11,402 nucleotides of DNA from Flavobacteriaceae bacterium (GCA_030625995.1 DAOUPU010000063.1:1-11402); one strand, 5' to 3'; positions 1-6,729 are shown, numbered from the stretch's first letter. Program-made: numbers and translations. The notes: a model not told the origin generated them from the sequence alone.

Positions 1-1
1 C

Positions 2-751
2 GAAGTAATAGCAGGTATAAAATATGGAGCTGTCCTACCCTCTTCAGATTCTGTTCTAGAAGCCGAACTTCTAAAATTAAATCAGGAATTAAAAGAACTC
101 GAAAGCAACAAATTGAACTTAGTACAGACTTTAGAAAAATATCTGGGAGTACAAATAGGAGAAACAACTACTTTGGCATATCCTGAACATTCAGAAAATT
201 TACCCAGTTCTGTAAACCGACCTGAGTTAGATTTATTCAATTTGCAAAAAGATCAGGTAGATTTTAGCTCGGACATTATATCAAAAAACAAACGACCAAA
301 AATTTACGGTTTTGCTCAAGGTGGGATTGGTAACCCGGGAATGAACCCATTAGAAAATGCTTTTGTACCTTTTTATTATGTGGGTGTAAAATTAAACTGG
401 AATGTTTTTGATTGGAACAAATCAAAAAAACAAAAAGAATCACTCGAAATAAATAAATTATTTATCGACTCGGAAAAAGAGCAATTTGAATTGAATAATT
501 CTATTCAACTAGAGCAACAAGAAATAGAAATCAATAAATATAAAGACTTTACAATAAGCGACCAATCCATCATAGATTTACACAAGAAAATCCTTAAAAC
601 GGCGGATTCACAATTAAAAAATGGAGTTATTACTTCCTCTGTTTATATTGAAAAACTGACTGATCTATATCAGGCAGAAAATAATTTAAAAACGCATCAA
701 ATTCAATTATTACTGTCACAAGCTAATTACAAAACTATTCAAGGAATATAA
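2..751 (+). CDS. TolC-family outer-membrane efflux protein, C-terminal part (5' end outside window)
   Basis: The reading frame is open from the first bases to a TAA at 749-751, giving 249 visible residues; the true start is upstream. An in-frame TTG at 113 is not a credible start, because the residues before it (for example EAELLKLNQELKELESNK) continue the coiled-coil helix expected of this family. The visible part has a long amphipathic helix, then a strand region rich in Gly and aromatic residues (FYYVGVKLNWNVFDW, a typical TolC barrel strand), then two more long Gln/Glu/Lys-rich helices ending in LYQAENNLKTHQIQLLLSQANYK. Family knowledge: TolC proteins form trimeric channels through the outer membrane and periplasm. 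It lies 10 nt before the HlyD-like adaptor gene, so it is probably the dedicated exit duct of the exporter encoded downstream. The family call is firm; the substrate is unknown. Confidence 0.9.
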   Translation, partial: EVIAGIKYGAVLPSSDSVLEAELLKLNQELKELESNKLNLVQTLEKYLGVQIGETTTLAYPEHSENLPSSVNRPELDLFNLQKDQVDFSSDIISKNKRPKIYGFAQGGIGNPGMNPLENAFVPFYYVGVKLNWNVFDWNKSKKQKESLEINKLFIDSEKEQFELNNSIQLEQQEIEINKYKDFTISDQSIIDLHKKILKTADSQLKNGVITSSVYIEKLTDLYQAENNLKTHQIQLLLSQANYKTIQGI

Positions 752-761
752 ACTTTACGAT

Positions 762-1658
762 ATGAAAACATTATATAAAATACTCAACATAACCCTGGTC
801 ACAGTAATTTTAAGTTCCTGTAATTCTAATTCTGACTTAGCCGATGGATATGGCAATTTTGAAGCTATTGAAACTACGATCTCAGCGGAAAGCAATGGGA
901 AATTGATGAAATTTGCTATTGAAGAAGGACAGGTTTTAAAGAAAGGTGCCCTTATCGGATATATTGACACCATACAATTAGCACTTAGAAAAGAGCAATT
1001 AATAACCTCGAAAATTGTAATATCCTCTAAATCAAAGGGTGTTCTTTCTCAAATAAGTGTATTAAAATCTCAGCTAAAAACAGCCCAGGTTTCTAAAGAA
1101 AGAACTGAGAAATTGATTGCTGCCAACGCCGGGACTCAAAAACAATTGGATGATATTAATGGAAAAATTGATGTTATAAATCAGCAGATCATAAGTGTAG
1201 AAATTCAAAATGCTCCCATTATAAATGAACTTAAAAGTATTGACATACAAATAAAACAAATTGAAGATCAGATACAGAAAAGCATTATTACCAATCCTTT
1301 AAATGGAACGGTTCTGGTTAAATATGCAGAGCCACACGAGATCACTTCTTTTGGTAAACCGCTATATAAAATAGCCAATCTAAGTACAATGCAATTACGT
1401 GTATATATAACCGAAACACAACTGGCAGAAATTAAAATAGGACAAGGAGTTACCGTTAAAATTGATACCGGCGAAACTATGAAAGACTTTAAAGGTGTGA
1501 TTATTTGGATCGCTTCTGAAGCTGAGTTCACGCCTAAAATAATCCAAACCAAAGAAGAAAGAGTAAACTTGGTGTATGCAGTAAAAATAGATGTAAAGAA
1601 CGATGGAAGCCTGAAAATTGGAATGCCGGCCGAAATGTGGATTGCAAATGAGGAATAG
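762..1658 (+). CDS. HlyD/YbhG-type periplasmic adaptor lipoprotein (membrane fusion protein)
   Basis: A 298-residue protein starting at ATG 762, 10 nt after the TolC gene. The N-terminus is a lipoprotein signal with lipobox LSSC and acylated Cys20, so it is probably anchored in a membrane by lipid rather than by a helix. A first biotinyl/lipoyl-like half (about 33-70, with GKLMKFAIEEGQVLKKG) is followed by a long coiled-coil hairpin (about 72-172) and the second lipoyl half (about 175-206, ITNPLNGTVLVKYAEPHE). A beta-barrel domain follows, including FTPKIIQTKEERVNLVYAV, a stretch characteristic of YbhG-like adaptors. Adaptors of this class bridge inner-membrane ABC transporters to TolC. The gene order (TolC, adaptor, ATPases, permeases) supports this role. 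No key element appears to be missing. The substrate cannot be read from the sequence. Confidence 0.92.
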   Translation: MKTLYKILNITLVTVILSSCNSNSDLADGYGNFEAIETTISAESNGKLMKFAIEEGQVLKKGALIGYIDTIQLALRKEQLITSKIVISSKSKGVLSQISVLKSQLKTAQVSKERTEKLIAANAGTQKQLDDINGKIDVINQQIISVEIQNAPIINELKSIDIQIKQIEDQIQKSIITNPLNGTVLVKYAEPHEITSFGKPLYKIANLSTMQLRVYITETQLAEIKIGQGVTVKIDTGETMKDFKGVIIWIASEAEFTPKIIQTKEERVNLVYAVKIDVKNDGSLKIGMPAEMWIANEE

Positions 1659-1708
1659 GTTTTCGGGCTCTGAGTTTCGGGTACTTGAATTTGATTAAAA
1701 ATAAACAT
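1659..1708. repeat. Short degenerate direct repeat in the spacer after the adaptor gene
   Basis: The 50-nt spacer contains TTTCGGG twice (1661-1667 and 1675-1681, 14-nt period). It looks like a remnant of the short tandem 'tttcggg' repeats I associate with flavobacterial intergenic DNA. It ends in an A-rich stretch just before the next start codon, as is common for translation starts in this phylum. I see no promoter or terminator here. A repeat of only two short copies could also arise by chance. Confidence 0.35.
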
Positions 1709-2086
1709 ATGAACGTCTTTAAAAAAATAGCTGCTGTACTTGCCTTATTTATAGGTCTGATGTCTGTTTTTGCAGGTTCAAAAGTGCTGCTAGGTATTGA
1801 CACCAAAGATTATAATATTCTAACCTGGTTAGTCTCATACAATGTTATTTATGGTGTTATTTCAGTTTTAACTGCATATTTAATTTGGAGAGCTAAAAAG
1901 ATAAGTAAGGCTCTAATTCTTTTTATTTTAACTTCTCACTTTATTGTTTTTATAGTTCTGAATTTTTTTAATAACAGCGCTGCATCTGAAAGTGTCAAGG
2001 CAATGATTTTTAGGACTGGAATTTGGGTGTTGATCGCCGCTTTAAGCTTAATAATTCCAAAATATTTTAACAAACATAAAAAGTAG
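1709..2086 (+). CDS. Four-helix integral membrane protein of unknown function, embedded in the exporter operon
   Basis: I chose ATG 1709 (125 residues) over an upstream in-frame TTG at 1685. The upstream codons would add only a polar tail, while MNVFKKIAAVLALF makes a normal membrane-protein start behind the A-rich leader. Four hydrophobic segments are visible at about 5-23, 38-60, 67-87 and 102-119, with a basic C-terminal tail (KYFNKHKK). There is no catalytic or metal-binding motif, and almost no loop larger than about 15 residues. I do not recognise a named family. It lies between the adaptor and the first ATPase, ending 4 nt before the latter, so it is very probably co-expressed with the exporter. 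It could be a small accessory subunit, a stability factor or an unrelated passenger; the sequence does not decide. Confidence 0.75.
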   Translation: MNVFKKIAAVLALFIGLMSVFAGSKVLLGIDTKDYNILTWLVSYNVIYGVISVLTAYLIWRAKKISKALILFILTSHFIVFIVLNFFNNSAASESVKAMIFRTGIWVLIAALSLIIPKYFNKHKK

Positions 2087-2090
2087 ATCT

Positions 2091-2993
2091 GTGGGTATAT
2101 CGATTAAAAATATTTCAAAATCTTATGGCGATCTAAAAGCGGTGGATGCTATTTCATTTGACGTAAAAGAAGGTGAGCTCTTTGGATTAATCGGTCCCGA
2201 TGGTGCAGGTAAAACTACCATTTTCAGAATCCTAACTACTCTTCTTATCGCGGATGAAGGTGAGGCAACAGTTGCCGGTTATGACGTAATAAAGGATTAT
2301 ATTGATATTAGAAATCACGTTGGATATATGCCTGGTAGATTTTCTCTTTATCAGGATTTAACCGTTGAAGAAAATCTTGAATTTTTTGCAACTATATTCA
2401 ACACAACCATCGAAGAAAATTACGAATTAATTAAAGACATCTACATCCAAATCGAACCTTTTAAAGATCGAAGAGCCGGGAAATTATCCGGTGGTATGAA
2501 GCAAAAATTAGCGTTAAGCTGTGCCTTGATTCACAAACCTAAAGTGCTGTTTTTAGATGAACCAACAACAGGAGTCGATCCTGTTTCTCGTAAAGAGTTT
2601 TGGGAAATGCTAAAACGTTTACAACAAAAAGGGATCACCATTCTGGTTTCTACTCCTTATATGGATGAAGCTGCCTTATGTGATAGAATTGCTTTGATTC
2701 AAGATGGCAAAATATTAAAGGTAAATACTCCAAAAGAAATTGTAAAAGATTATCCTAAAAAAATATTCGATATAAGCGCTGATAATATGTACGAACTCAT
2801 TTTACATTTAAAGGAATATGAACATAATTACAGCGTATATCCTTTTGGAGAATTTGTTCATTATACAGACAAAAGAAACGATTTTAATCCAAATGATTTA
2901 GTGGAATATTTAGAAAATAGAAATCTTAAAAAAGTAACCGTTCAAGAAACACAAATAACCATAGAAGATGCTTTTATGGAATTGGCAAAATAA
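2091..2993 (+). CDS. ABC transporter ATPase 1 (YbhF N-terminal-half-like; Q-loop and H-loop residues replaced)
   Basis: A 300-residue nucleotide-binding protein. The start is GTG 2091, 4 nt after the preceding stop; no ATG is nearby, and MGISIKNISKSYGDLKAVD matches a normal domain start. Walker A is GPDGAGKTT (35-43), the signature is LSGGMKQ (132-138), Walker B is VLFLDE (152-157) and the D-loop is GVDP. Two conserved residues are replaced: the Q-loop reads GYMPGRF, with Gly82 where Gln is expected, and the H-loop reads VSTPYMDEA, with Pro189 where His is expected. The domain is followed by a C-terminal extension of about 90 residues. The GPDGAGKTT Walker A and LSGGMKQKL signature resemble the N-terminal half of E. 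coli YbhF. It should pair with the next gene product, 2 nt downstream, to energise the permeases. The family is certain; the pairing is inferred. Confidence 0.95.
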   Translation: MGISIKNISKSYGDLKAVDAISFDVKEGELFGLIGPDGAGKTTIFRILTTLLIADEGEATVAGYDVIKDYIDIRNHVGYMPGRFSLYQDLTVEENLEFFATIFNTTIEENYELIKDIYIQIEPFKDRRAGKLSGGMKQKLALSCALIHKPKVLFLDEPTTGVDPVSRKEFWEMLKRLQQKGITILVSTPYMDEAALCDRIALIQDGKILKVNTPKEIVKDYPKKIFDISADNMYELILHLKEYEHNYSVYPFGEFVHYTDKRNDFNPNDLVEYLENRNLKKVTVQETQITIEDAFMELAK

Positions 2994-2995
2994 TA

Positions 2996-3724
2996 ATGAA
3001 AAATAAAACGATCATACATGTTGAAAATTTAACCAAAATGTTTGGTGATTTCACGGCTGTAGATGCCATTACCTTTGAAGTAAAAAAAGGGGAAATATTT
3101 GGTTTTTTAGGTGCTAACGGGGCTGGTAAGACAACTGCGATGAAAATGTTGATCGGTATTTCTATCCCAACCTCTGGAATTGCACAAGTAGCTGATTTTA
3201 ATGTGTATACAAATCCGGATGATATCAAAAAAAATATTGGCTATATGAGTCAGAAATTTGCATTATACGACGATTTAACCGTAAAAGAAAATATTACTTT
3301 TTTTGGTGGGATTTACGGCCTGTCTACAAAACAGATCAAAAAGAAACGATGTCAATTAGTCGAAGAATTGGGTTTGGAAGAAGTTGTCAATGAATTAGTC
3401 ATCTCCTTACCATTAGGTTGGAAGCAAAAATTAGCATTTTCGGTAGCCTTATTGCATGATCCAAAAATTATATTTTTAGATGAACCAACAGGTGGTGTAG
3501 ATCCAATCACCAGACGTCAATTCTGGGAAATGATCTATAAAACAGCTCATAATGGAACAACGGTTTTCGTAACAACGCATTATATGGATGAGGCGGAATA
3601 TTGTGACCGCGTTTCTATTATGGTCGACGGAAAAATTGAAGCTCTCGATACACCAAAAAAATTAAAACAACAATTCAAAGTAGATAGTATGAATGATGTG
3701 TTCTTAAAATTGGCCAGAGGATAA
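2996..3724 (+). CDS. ABC transporter ATPase 2 (YbhF C-terminal-half-like; degenerate signature motif)
   Basis: A 242-residue nucleotide-binding protein starting at ATG 2996, 2 nt after the first ATPase's stop, so translation is probably coupled. Walker A is GANGAGKTT (39-47), the Q-loop Gln86 is present (GYMSQKF), Walker B is IIFLDE (158-163), the D-loop is GVDP (167-170) and the switch His195 is present (VTTHYMDEAEYCDR). The signature is degenerate: LPLGWKQ (138-144) instead of LSGGxxQ. As I recall it, the C-terminal half of E. coli YbhF has a comparable LPLG signature, which supports reading this pair as a split YbhF. In a heterodimer, this subunit's Walker A, Q-loop and His would face the good LSGG of ATPase 1 and form the hydrolytic site. 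The ATPase call is certain and the heterodimer is inferred. Confidence 0.95.
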   Translation: MKNKTIIHVENLTKMFGDFTAVDAITFEVKKGEIFGFLGANGAGKTTAMKMLIGISIPTSGIAQVADFNVYTNPDDIKKNIGYMSQKFALYDDLTVKENITFFGGIYGLSTKQIKKKRCQLVEELGLEEVVNELVISLPLGWKQKLAFSVALLHDPKIIFLDEPTGGVDPITRRQFWEMIYKTAHNGTTVFVTTHYMDEAEYCDRVSIMVDGKIEALDTPKKLKQQFKVDSMNDVFLKLARG

Positions 3725-3765
3725 TTTTATACCTGTCAGGTTTTAAAAACCTGACAGGTATAAAA
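3725..3765. repeat. Perfect 41-nt palindrome (20-bp arms, one central base)
   Basis: It begins directly after the stop codon of ATPase 2. The left arm is 3725-3744 (core ACCTGTCAGG), the centre is a single A at 3745, and the right arm is 3746-3765 (core CCTGACAGGT); all 20 pairs match. In RNA it would fold into a long hairpin with a very tight loop. There is no T-run after the stem, so it is not a textbook intrinsic terminator, although T and A runs inside the arms could still give some termination or protect a 3' end. It resembles REP-like palindromes that I associate with Flavobacteriaceae intergenic DNA. It lies between the ATPase and permease genes, where it could set their relative expression. 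Confidence 0.85.
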
Positions 3766-3827
3766 GGGAAGGGTGATGTCAATAATAATCAAAAGAACAA
3801 AAAAGGACTTAAACACAACTAATAATT

Positions 3828-3842
3828 CTCCCCTTTGGGGAG
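3828..3842 (+). repeat. Short GC-rich hairpin just before the first permease gene
   Basis: CTCCCC-TTT-GGGGAG forms a perfect 6-bp stem with a 3-nt loop, strikingly GC-rich for this AT-rich DNA. It ends 13 nt before ATG 3856 and 2 nt before the AGAAGGA at 3845-3851. It could be another dispersed intergenic repeat or a translation-modulating hairpin next to the ribosome binding site. No T-run follows, so it is not a terminator. Confidence 0.6.
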
Positions 3843-3844
3843 TC

Positions 3845-3851
3845 AGAAGGA
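3845..3851 (+). promoter_or_regulatory. Shine-Dalgarno-like ribosome binding site of permease 1
   Basis: AGAAGGA lies 4 nt before ATG 3856. Clear Shine-Dalgarno sequences are uncommon in Bacteroidetes, and most other genes in this window have only A-rich leaders. It helps decide ATG 3856 over the in-frame TTG at 3835, which sits inside the hairpin. The spacing is somewhat short, so its contribution is uncertain. Confidence 0.5.
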
Positions 3852-3855
3852 CCTA

Positions 3856-4962
3856 ATGAAACGATTTATAGGATTTATAAAAAAAGAATTTTACCATATC
3901 TTCAGAGATAAACGTTCCTTGTTTATTCTTTTTGGCATGCCTATAGCACAAATTATGCTCTTTGGCTTTGCAATTACGAATGAAATTAACAATGTAGACA
4001 TTTCCATTCTTGACAAATCAAAAGATGCAACAACGAAAGAAATTATCAATAAAATTTCTTCTTCCAAATATTTTAGCATTAAACAAAACATAGCAAATGA
4101 ATCAGAAATTGAAGCTAGTTTTAAAAAAGGAAAAGTAAAAGCTGTTTTGGTCTTTGAAAAAGATTTTAGTAAAAATTTGATCGCGGAAAACAAGGCTACA
4201 GTACAGATAATAACAGATGCTACGGATCCTAATACCGCGAATACCATAAGTAACTTTGTAAGTTCTATTTTGCAAAAATACCAACAAGAAATTAATAAAG
4301 ACATTCAATTTGCTTATCAGGTTGTTCCTGAAACACGTATGTCTTATAACCAAGAACTAAAAAGTGTTTTTATGTTTGTTCCCGGTGTGATGACCATTAT
4401 ATTAATGTTGGTTTCTGCAATGATGACCTCAATTTCAATTACTCGCGAAAAGGAACTTGGTACTATGGAAATTTTATTGGTATCGCCCTTAAAACCGGTT
4501 GAGGTAATTATTGGAAAAGTGTTCCCTTATATTTTCTTGTCAATCATCAATGCCATCGTAATCGTTTTGCTAAGTATTTTTATTTTTAAAATGCCCGTTC
4601 AGGGAAGCTTTTTCTTATTGGGTTTTGAAAGTGTTTTATTTATTGTCAATGCATTATCACTAGGAATATTAATTTCAACTATTTCAGAAACACAACAAAC
4701 AGCAATGATGATCTCATTAATGGGACTAATGCTTCCGGTAATTTTATTGTCCGGGTTTATTTTCCCCATTAGCAGTATGCCAATGGCCTTACAAGCATTA
4801 AGTAATATCATTCCTGCAAAATGGTTCATTATTATTTTAAAAGGAATTATGCTTAAAGGAGTAGGTATTACATACCTATGGAAAGAAACCTTAATATTAA
4901 TAGCAATGACAGTGTTTTTTATTGCATTGAGTATTAAAAAATATAAAATAAGATTGGAATAA
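3856..4962 (+). CDS. ABC-2 type transporter permease 1 (YbhS/YbhR-like)
   Basis: A 368-residue inner-membrane protein. I chose ATG 3856 because MKRFIGFIKKEFYHIFRDKRS is the standard amphipathic N-terminal helix of ABC-2 permeases and a Shine-Dalgarno-like AGAAGGA precedes it. The first transmembrane helix (about 22-42) is followed by a periplasmic domain of about 125 residues (about 43-168). Further helices lie at about 172-194, 224-246, 255-275, 283-304 and 345-361. REKELGTMEILLVSP (198-212), between helices 2 and 3, is the conserved cytoplasmic ABC-2 segment. SGFIFPISSMP (299-309) is also typical. It should form a heterodimeric pore with the other permease, driven by the two ATPases. Its gene is flanked on both sides by repeat-rich spacers, unlike the rest of the operon. 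Confidence 0.93.
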   Translation: MKRFIGFIKKEFYHIFRDKRSLFILFGMPIAQIMLFGFAITNEINNVDISILDKSKDATTKEIINKISSSKYFSIKQNIANESEIEASFKKGKVKAVLVFEKDFSKNLIAENKATVQIITDATDPNTANTISNFVSSILQKYQQEINKDIQFAYQVVPETRMSYNQELKSVFMFVPGVMTIILMLVSAMMTSISITREKELGTMEILLVSPLKPVEVIIGKVFPYIFLSIINAIVIVLLSIFIFKMPVQGSFFLLGFESVLFIVNALSLGILISTISETQQTAMMISLMGLMLPVILLSGFIFPISSMPMALQALSNIIPAKWFIIILKGIMLKGVGITYLWKETLILIAMTVFFIALSIKKYKIRLE

Positions 4963-5128
4963 TAAATAAGAGAAAAGAGAAGAGATAAAAGAGAAGAGAA
5001 AAGATGCATGGTTGGTGGTTGGTGGTTGTTGGCATCGAGTGAATCTGTGATATCAATAAAATCTACCTCGCTGCAGGCAGGTCCGCGAAATCAGCGAGAA
5101 AAAAGAGAAAAGTAATAAAATTATAGTT
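4963..5128 (+). repeat. Repeat-rich 166-nt spacer between the two permease genes
   Basis: The spacer has three parts. First, a purine-only region carries AAAAGAGAAGAGA at 4973-4985 and an exact second copy at 4987-4999 (14-nt period). Second, a G-rich tract at 5010-5032 contains six GG doublets (GGTTGGTGGTTGGTGG pattern). Third, two related copies of TCYGYGAWATCA lie at 5044-5055 and 5082-5093, and the second overlaps an inverted repeat CTCGCTG (5067-5073) / CAGCGAG (5092-5098) with an 18-nt loop. The third part resembles dispersed intergenic repeats that I associate with Flavobacteriaceae. I see no convincing ORF in it. It may be a landing site for such elements, or affect expression of the downstream permease. 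Confidence 0.7.
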
Positions 5129-6250
5129 TTGAAAACAATAGGTTATATCATTCAGAAGGAATTCAAACAGATCTTTAGAAATAAGGCAATGCTGCCAATA
5201 ATTTTTGTTTTACCTGTAATACAACTAATTATTCTTTCAAATGCTGCAACATTTGAAGTGAAAGACATAAAATTCTCTTATATTGATAATGATAATACTG
5301 CTTTTTCAAGAGAGTTAATTGATAAATTCAACGCATCCACTTTTTTTAAAGTGATCACCGATTTTCCTTCAGAGAAAATTGCAAGTTCGGCATTGTTAAA
5401 CGGTGAAGTTGATGTTATACTAGAAATTCCAACTTACTTTGAACGTGATCTTTTAAAAAACAAAAAAACTAATTTATCCGTAATTATTAATGCTATAGAT
5501 GGTGCAGCTGCAGGTGTTGAAAATGTGTACATCAACCAAATTGTACAAAGTTTCAATAAAAATGCACAAGCTAGATTGATGCAACCCTCTGATAAAAAAA
5601 ACATACCTAAAAATATTATGAGTATTCCTTCCTTTTGGTATAATAAAACCCTGAATTATAAAACGTTTATGGTTCCGGGAATACTGGTTTTGCTGGTAAC
5701 TATGATTACCTTGTTCTTATCAGGAATGAATATAGTACGTGAAAAAGAAATCGGTACCTTAGAACAAATGAATGTAACACCTATAAAAAAACATCAGTTT
5801 ATTATAGGTAAATTATTTCCGTTTTGGGTTCTTGGAATGTTATTATTAACTGTTGGGTTGATTATTGCAAGATTACTGTTCAACGTGCCGATGGTTGGGA
5901 GTTTAGGCCTGATGTACTTGTATACTTCCATTTATATTCTGGTAATTCTAGGAATGGGCTTATTTATTTCTAATTTTACAGATACCCAGCAACAGGCCAT
6001 GTTCATTGCCTGGTTTTTTGTCGTGATATTTATCCTAATGAGCGGTCTTTTTACACCTATTGAAAGTATGCCGGATTGGGCACAATTCTTAACAGAGTTC
6101 AATCCAATAAAATATTATGTTGAAGTTATGCGGATGGTAATGCTTAAAGGTTCAAGTTTCGTTGATATTATACCTCAATTTACTAAAACTTTGATCTATG
6201 CCGTCATTATGAATGGATTAGCAGTCTGGAGTTATAAAAAAACAAATTAA
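5129..6250 (+). CDS. ABC-2 type transporter permease 2 (YbhR/YbhS-like), TTG start
   Basis: A 373-residue inner-membrane protein. The start appears to be TTG 5129: the residues from there (MKTIGYIIQKEFKQIFRNKAM) are exactly the expected N-terminal helix of this family, and I found no in-frame ATG or GTG shortly upstream. The first transmembrane helix (about 20-38) is followed by a large periplasmic domain (about 40-175). Helices follow at about 179-201, 229-251, 258-281, 289-308 and 352-368. REKEIGTLEQMNVTPIK (204-220) is the conserved cytoplasmic ABC-2 segment, and MSGLFTPIESMPDWA (304-318) is also conserved. It is a clear paralogue of the upstream permease, with the same layout, so a heterodimeric pore is likely. 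The weak start codon and long repeat-rich leader could lower its translation. Confidence 0.92.
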   Translation: MKTIGYIIQKEFKQIFRNKAMLPIIFVLPVIQLIILSNAATFEVKDIKFSYIDNDNTAFSRELIDKFNASTFFKVITDFPSEKIASSALLNGEVDVILEIPTYFERDLLKNKKTNLSVIINAIDGAAAGVENVYINQIVQSFNKNAQARLMQPSDKKNIPKNIMSIPSFWYNKTLNYKTFMVPGILVLLVTMITLFLSGMNIVREKEIGTLEQMNVTPIKKHQFIIGKLFPFWVLGMLLLTVGLIIARLLFNVPMVGSLGLMYLYTSIYILVILGMGLFISNFTDTQQQAMFIAWFFVVIFILMSGLFTPIESMPDWAQFLTEFNPIKYYVEVMRMVMLKGSSFVDIIPQFTKTLIYAVIMNGLAVWSYKKTN

Positions 6251-6263
6251 AAAAATTATCCTA

Positions 6264-6704
6264 ATGAAGAAAAAATACCTACTGGTAATCGCAGTTCTTT
6301 TTCTGTCTTTTAATATATTAAACAATGAAGAAACCTATTCATTAACAATAAAAGTAAACGACTTGCGCAATTCAAAAGGGTTCGTTCAATTTGCCTTATA
6401 TAATGAGGACGGATCTATCCCGGATGAAAAATACAAGAAATATTACAAAAAAGATATTGCAAGAATAAATAATAATACATCATCTATAACTTTCACTGAT
6501 TTACCTAAAGGAAAGTATGCTATAAATATTCTTCATGACGAAAATGAAAATGGGCAAATAGATAAAAAATTCATCTTGCCCAAAGAAGGAATTGGCTTTT
6601 CTAATTATACATCCATAGGGTTTTCCAACAGGCCTAAATTCTCTAAAGCAAGTTTTGAATTAAATTCTGATATGGAAATAAAAGTGAAAGTGATTTATAT
6701 GTAA
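6264..6704 (+). CDS. Secreted DUF2141-family protein
   Basis: A 146-residue protein starting at ATG 6264, 13 nt after permease 2. It has a basic, hydrophobic N-terminal signal sequence (about 1-18; the cleavage site is not obvious), so it is exported. The mature part matches the DUF2141 pattern: LTIKVNDLRNSKGFVQFALYN near the start, then FTDLPKGKYAINILHDEN, then LPKEGIGFSN (105-114). HDENENGQID (91-100) has acidic and Asn spacing like a calcium-binding DxNxNGxID loop, so metal binding is possible but not shown. The fold is probably a small beta-sandwich. Its biochemical function is unknown to me. Its position suggests a periplasmic or outer-membrane accessory to the exporter or the barrel protein downstream; that is inference from context only. 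Confidence 0.85.
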   Translation: MKKKYLLVIAVLFLSFNILNNEETYSLTIKVNDLRNSKGFVQFALYNEDGSIPDEKYKKYYKKDIARINNNTSSITFTDLPKGKYAINILHDENENGQIDKKFILPKEGIGFSNYTSIGFSNRPKFSKASFELNSDMEIKVKVIYM

Positions 6705-6729
6705 ATCATAATTAAAAAATTATGAAAGC

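Noticed and set aside
1685..1708. Upstream TTG start for the four-helix protein
   Set aside because: It adds only MNLIKNKH before a good ATG behind an A-rich leader.
1268..1806. Minus-strand open frames opposite the adaptor gene
   Set aside because: They lie antisense to a clear HlyD-type gene and have no recognisable domain, start signal or protein-like composition.
3835..3855. Upstream TTG start for permease 1 adding seven residues
   Set aside because: The TTG lies inside the C/G hairpin and the added residues are not membrane-protein-like. ATG 3856 has a ribosome binding site and gives the standard N-terminus.
3891..4353. Minus-strand open frames opposite permease 1
   Set aside because: They mirror the hydrophobic codons of the permease on the other strand; no independent evidence for a gene.
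5124..5131. TAGTTTTG matching the TAnnTTTG promoter element
   Set aside because: It overlaps the TTG start codon of permease 2, so a transcript from it would begin inside the gene. Probably chance in T-rich DNA.
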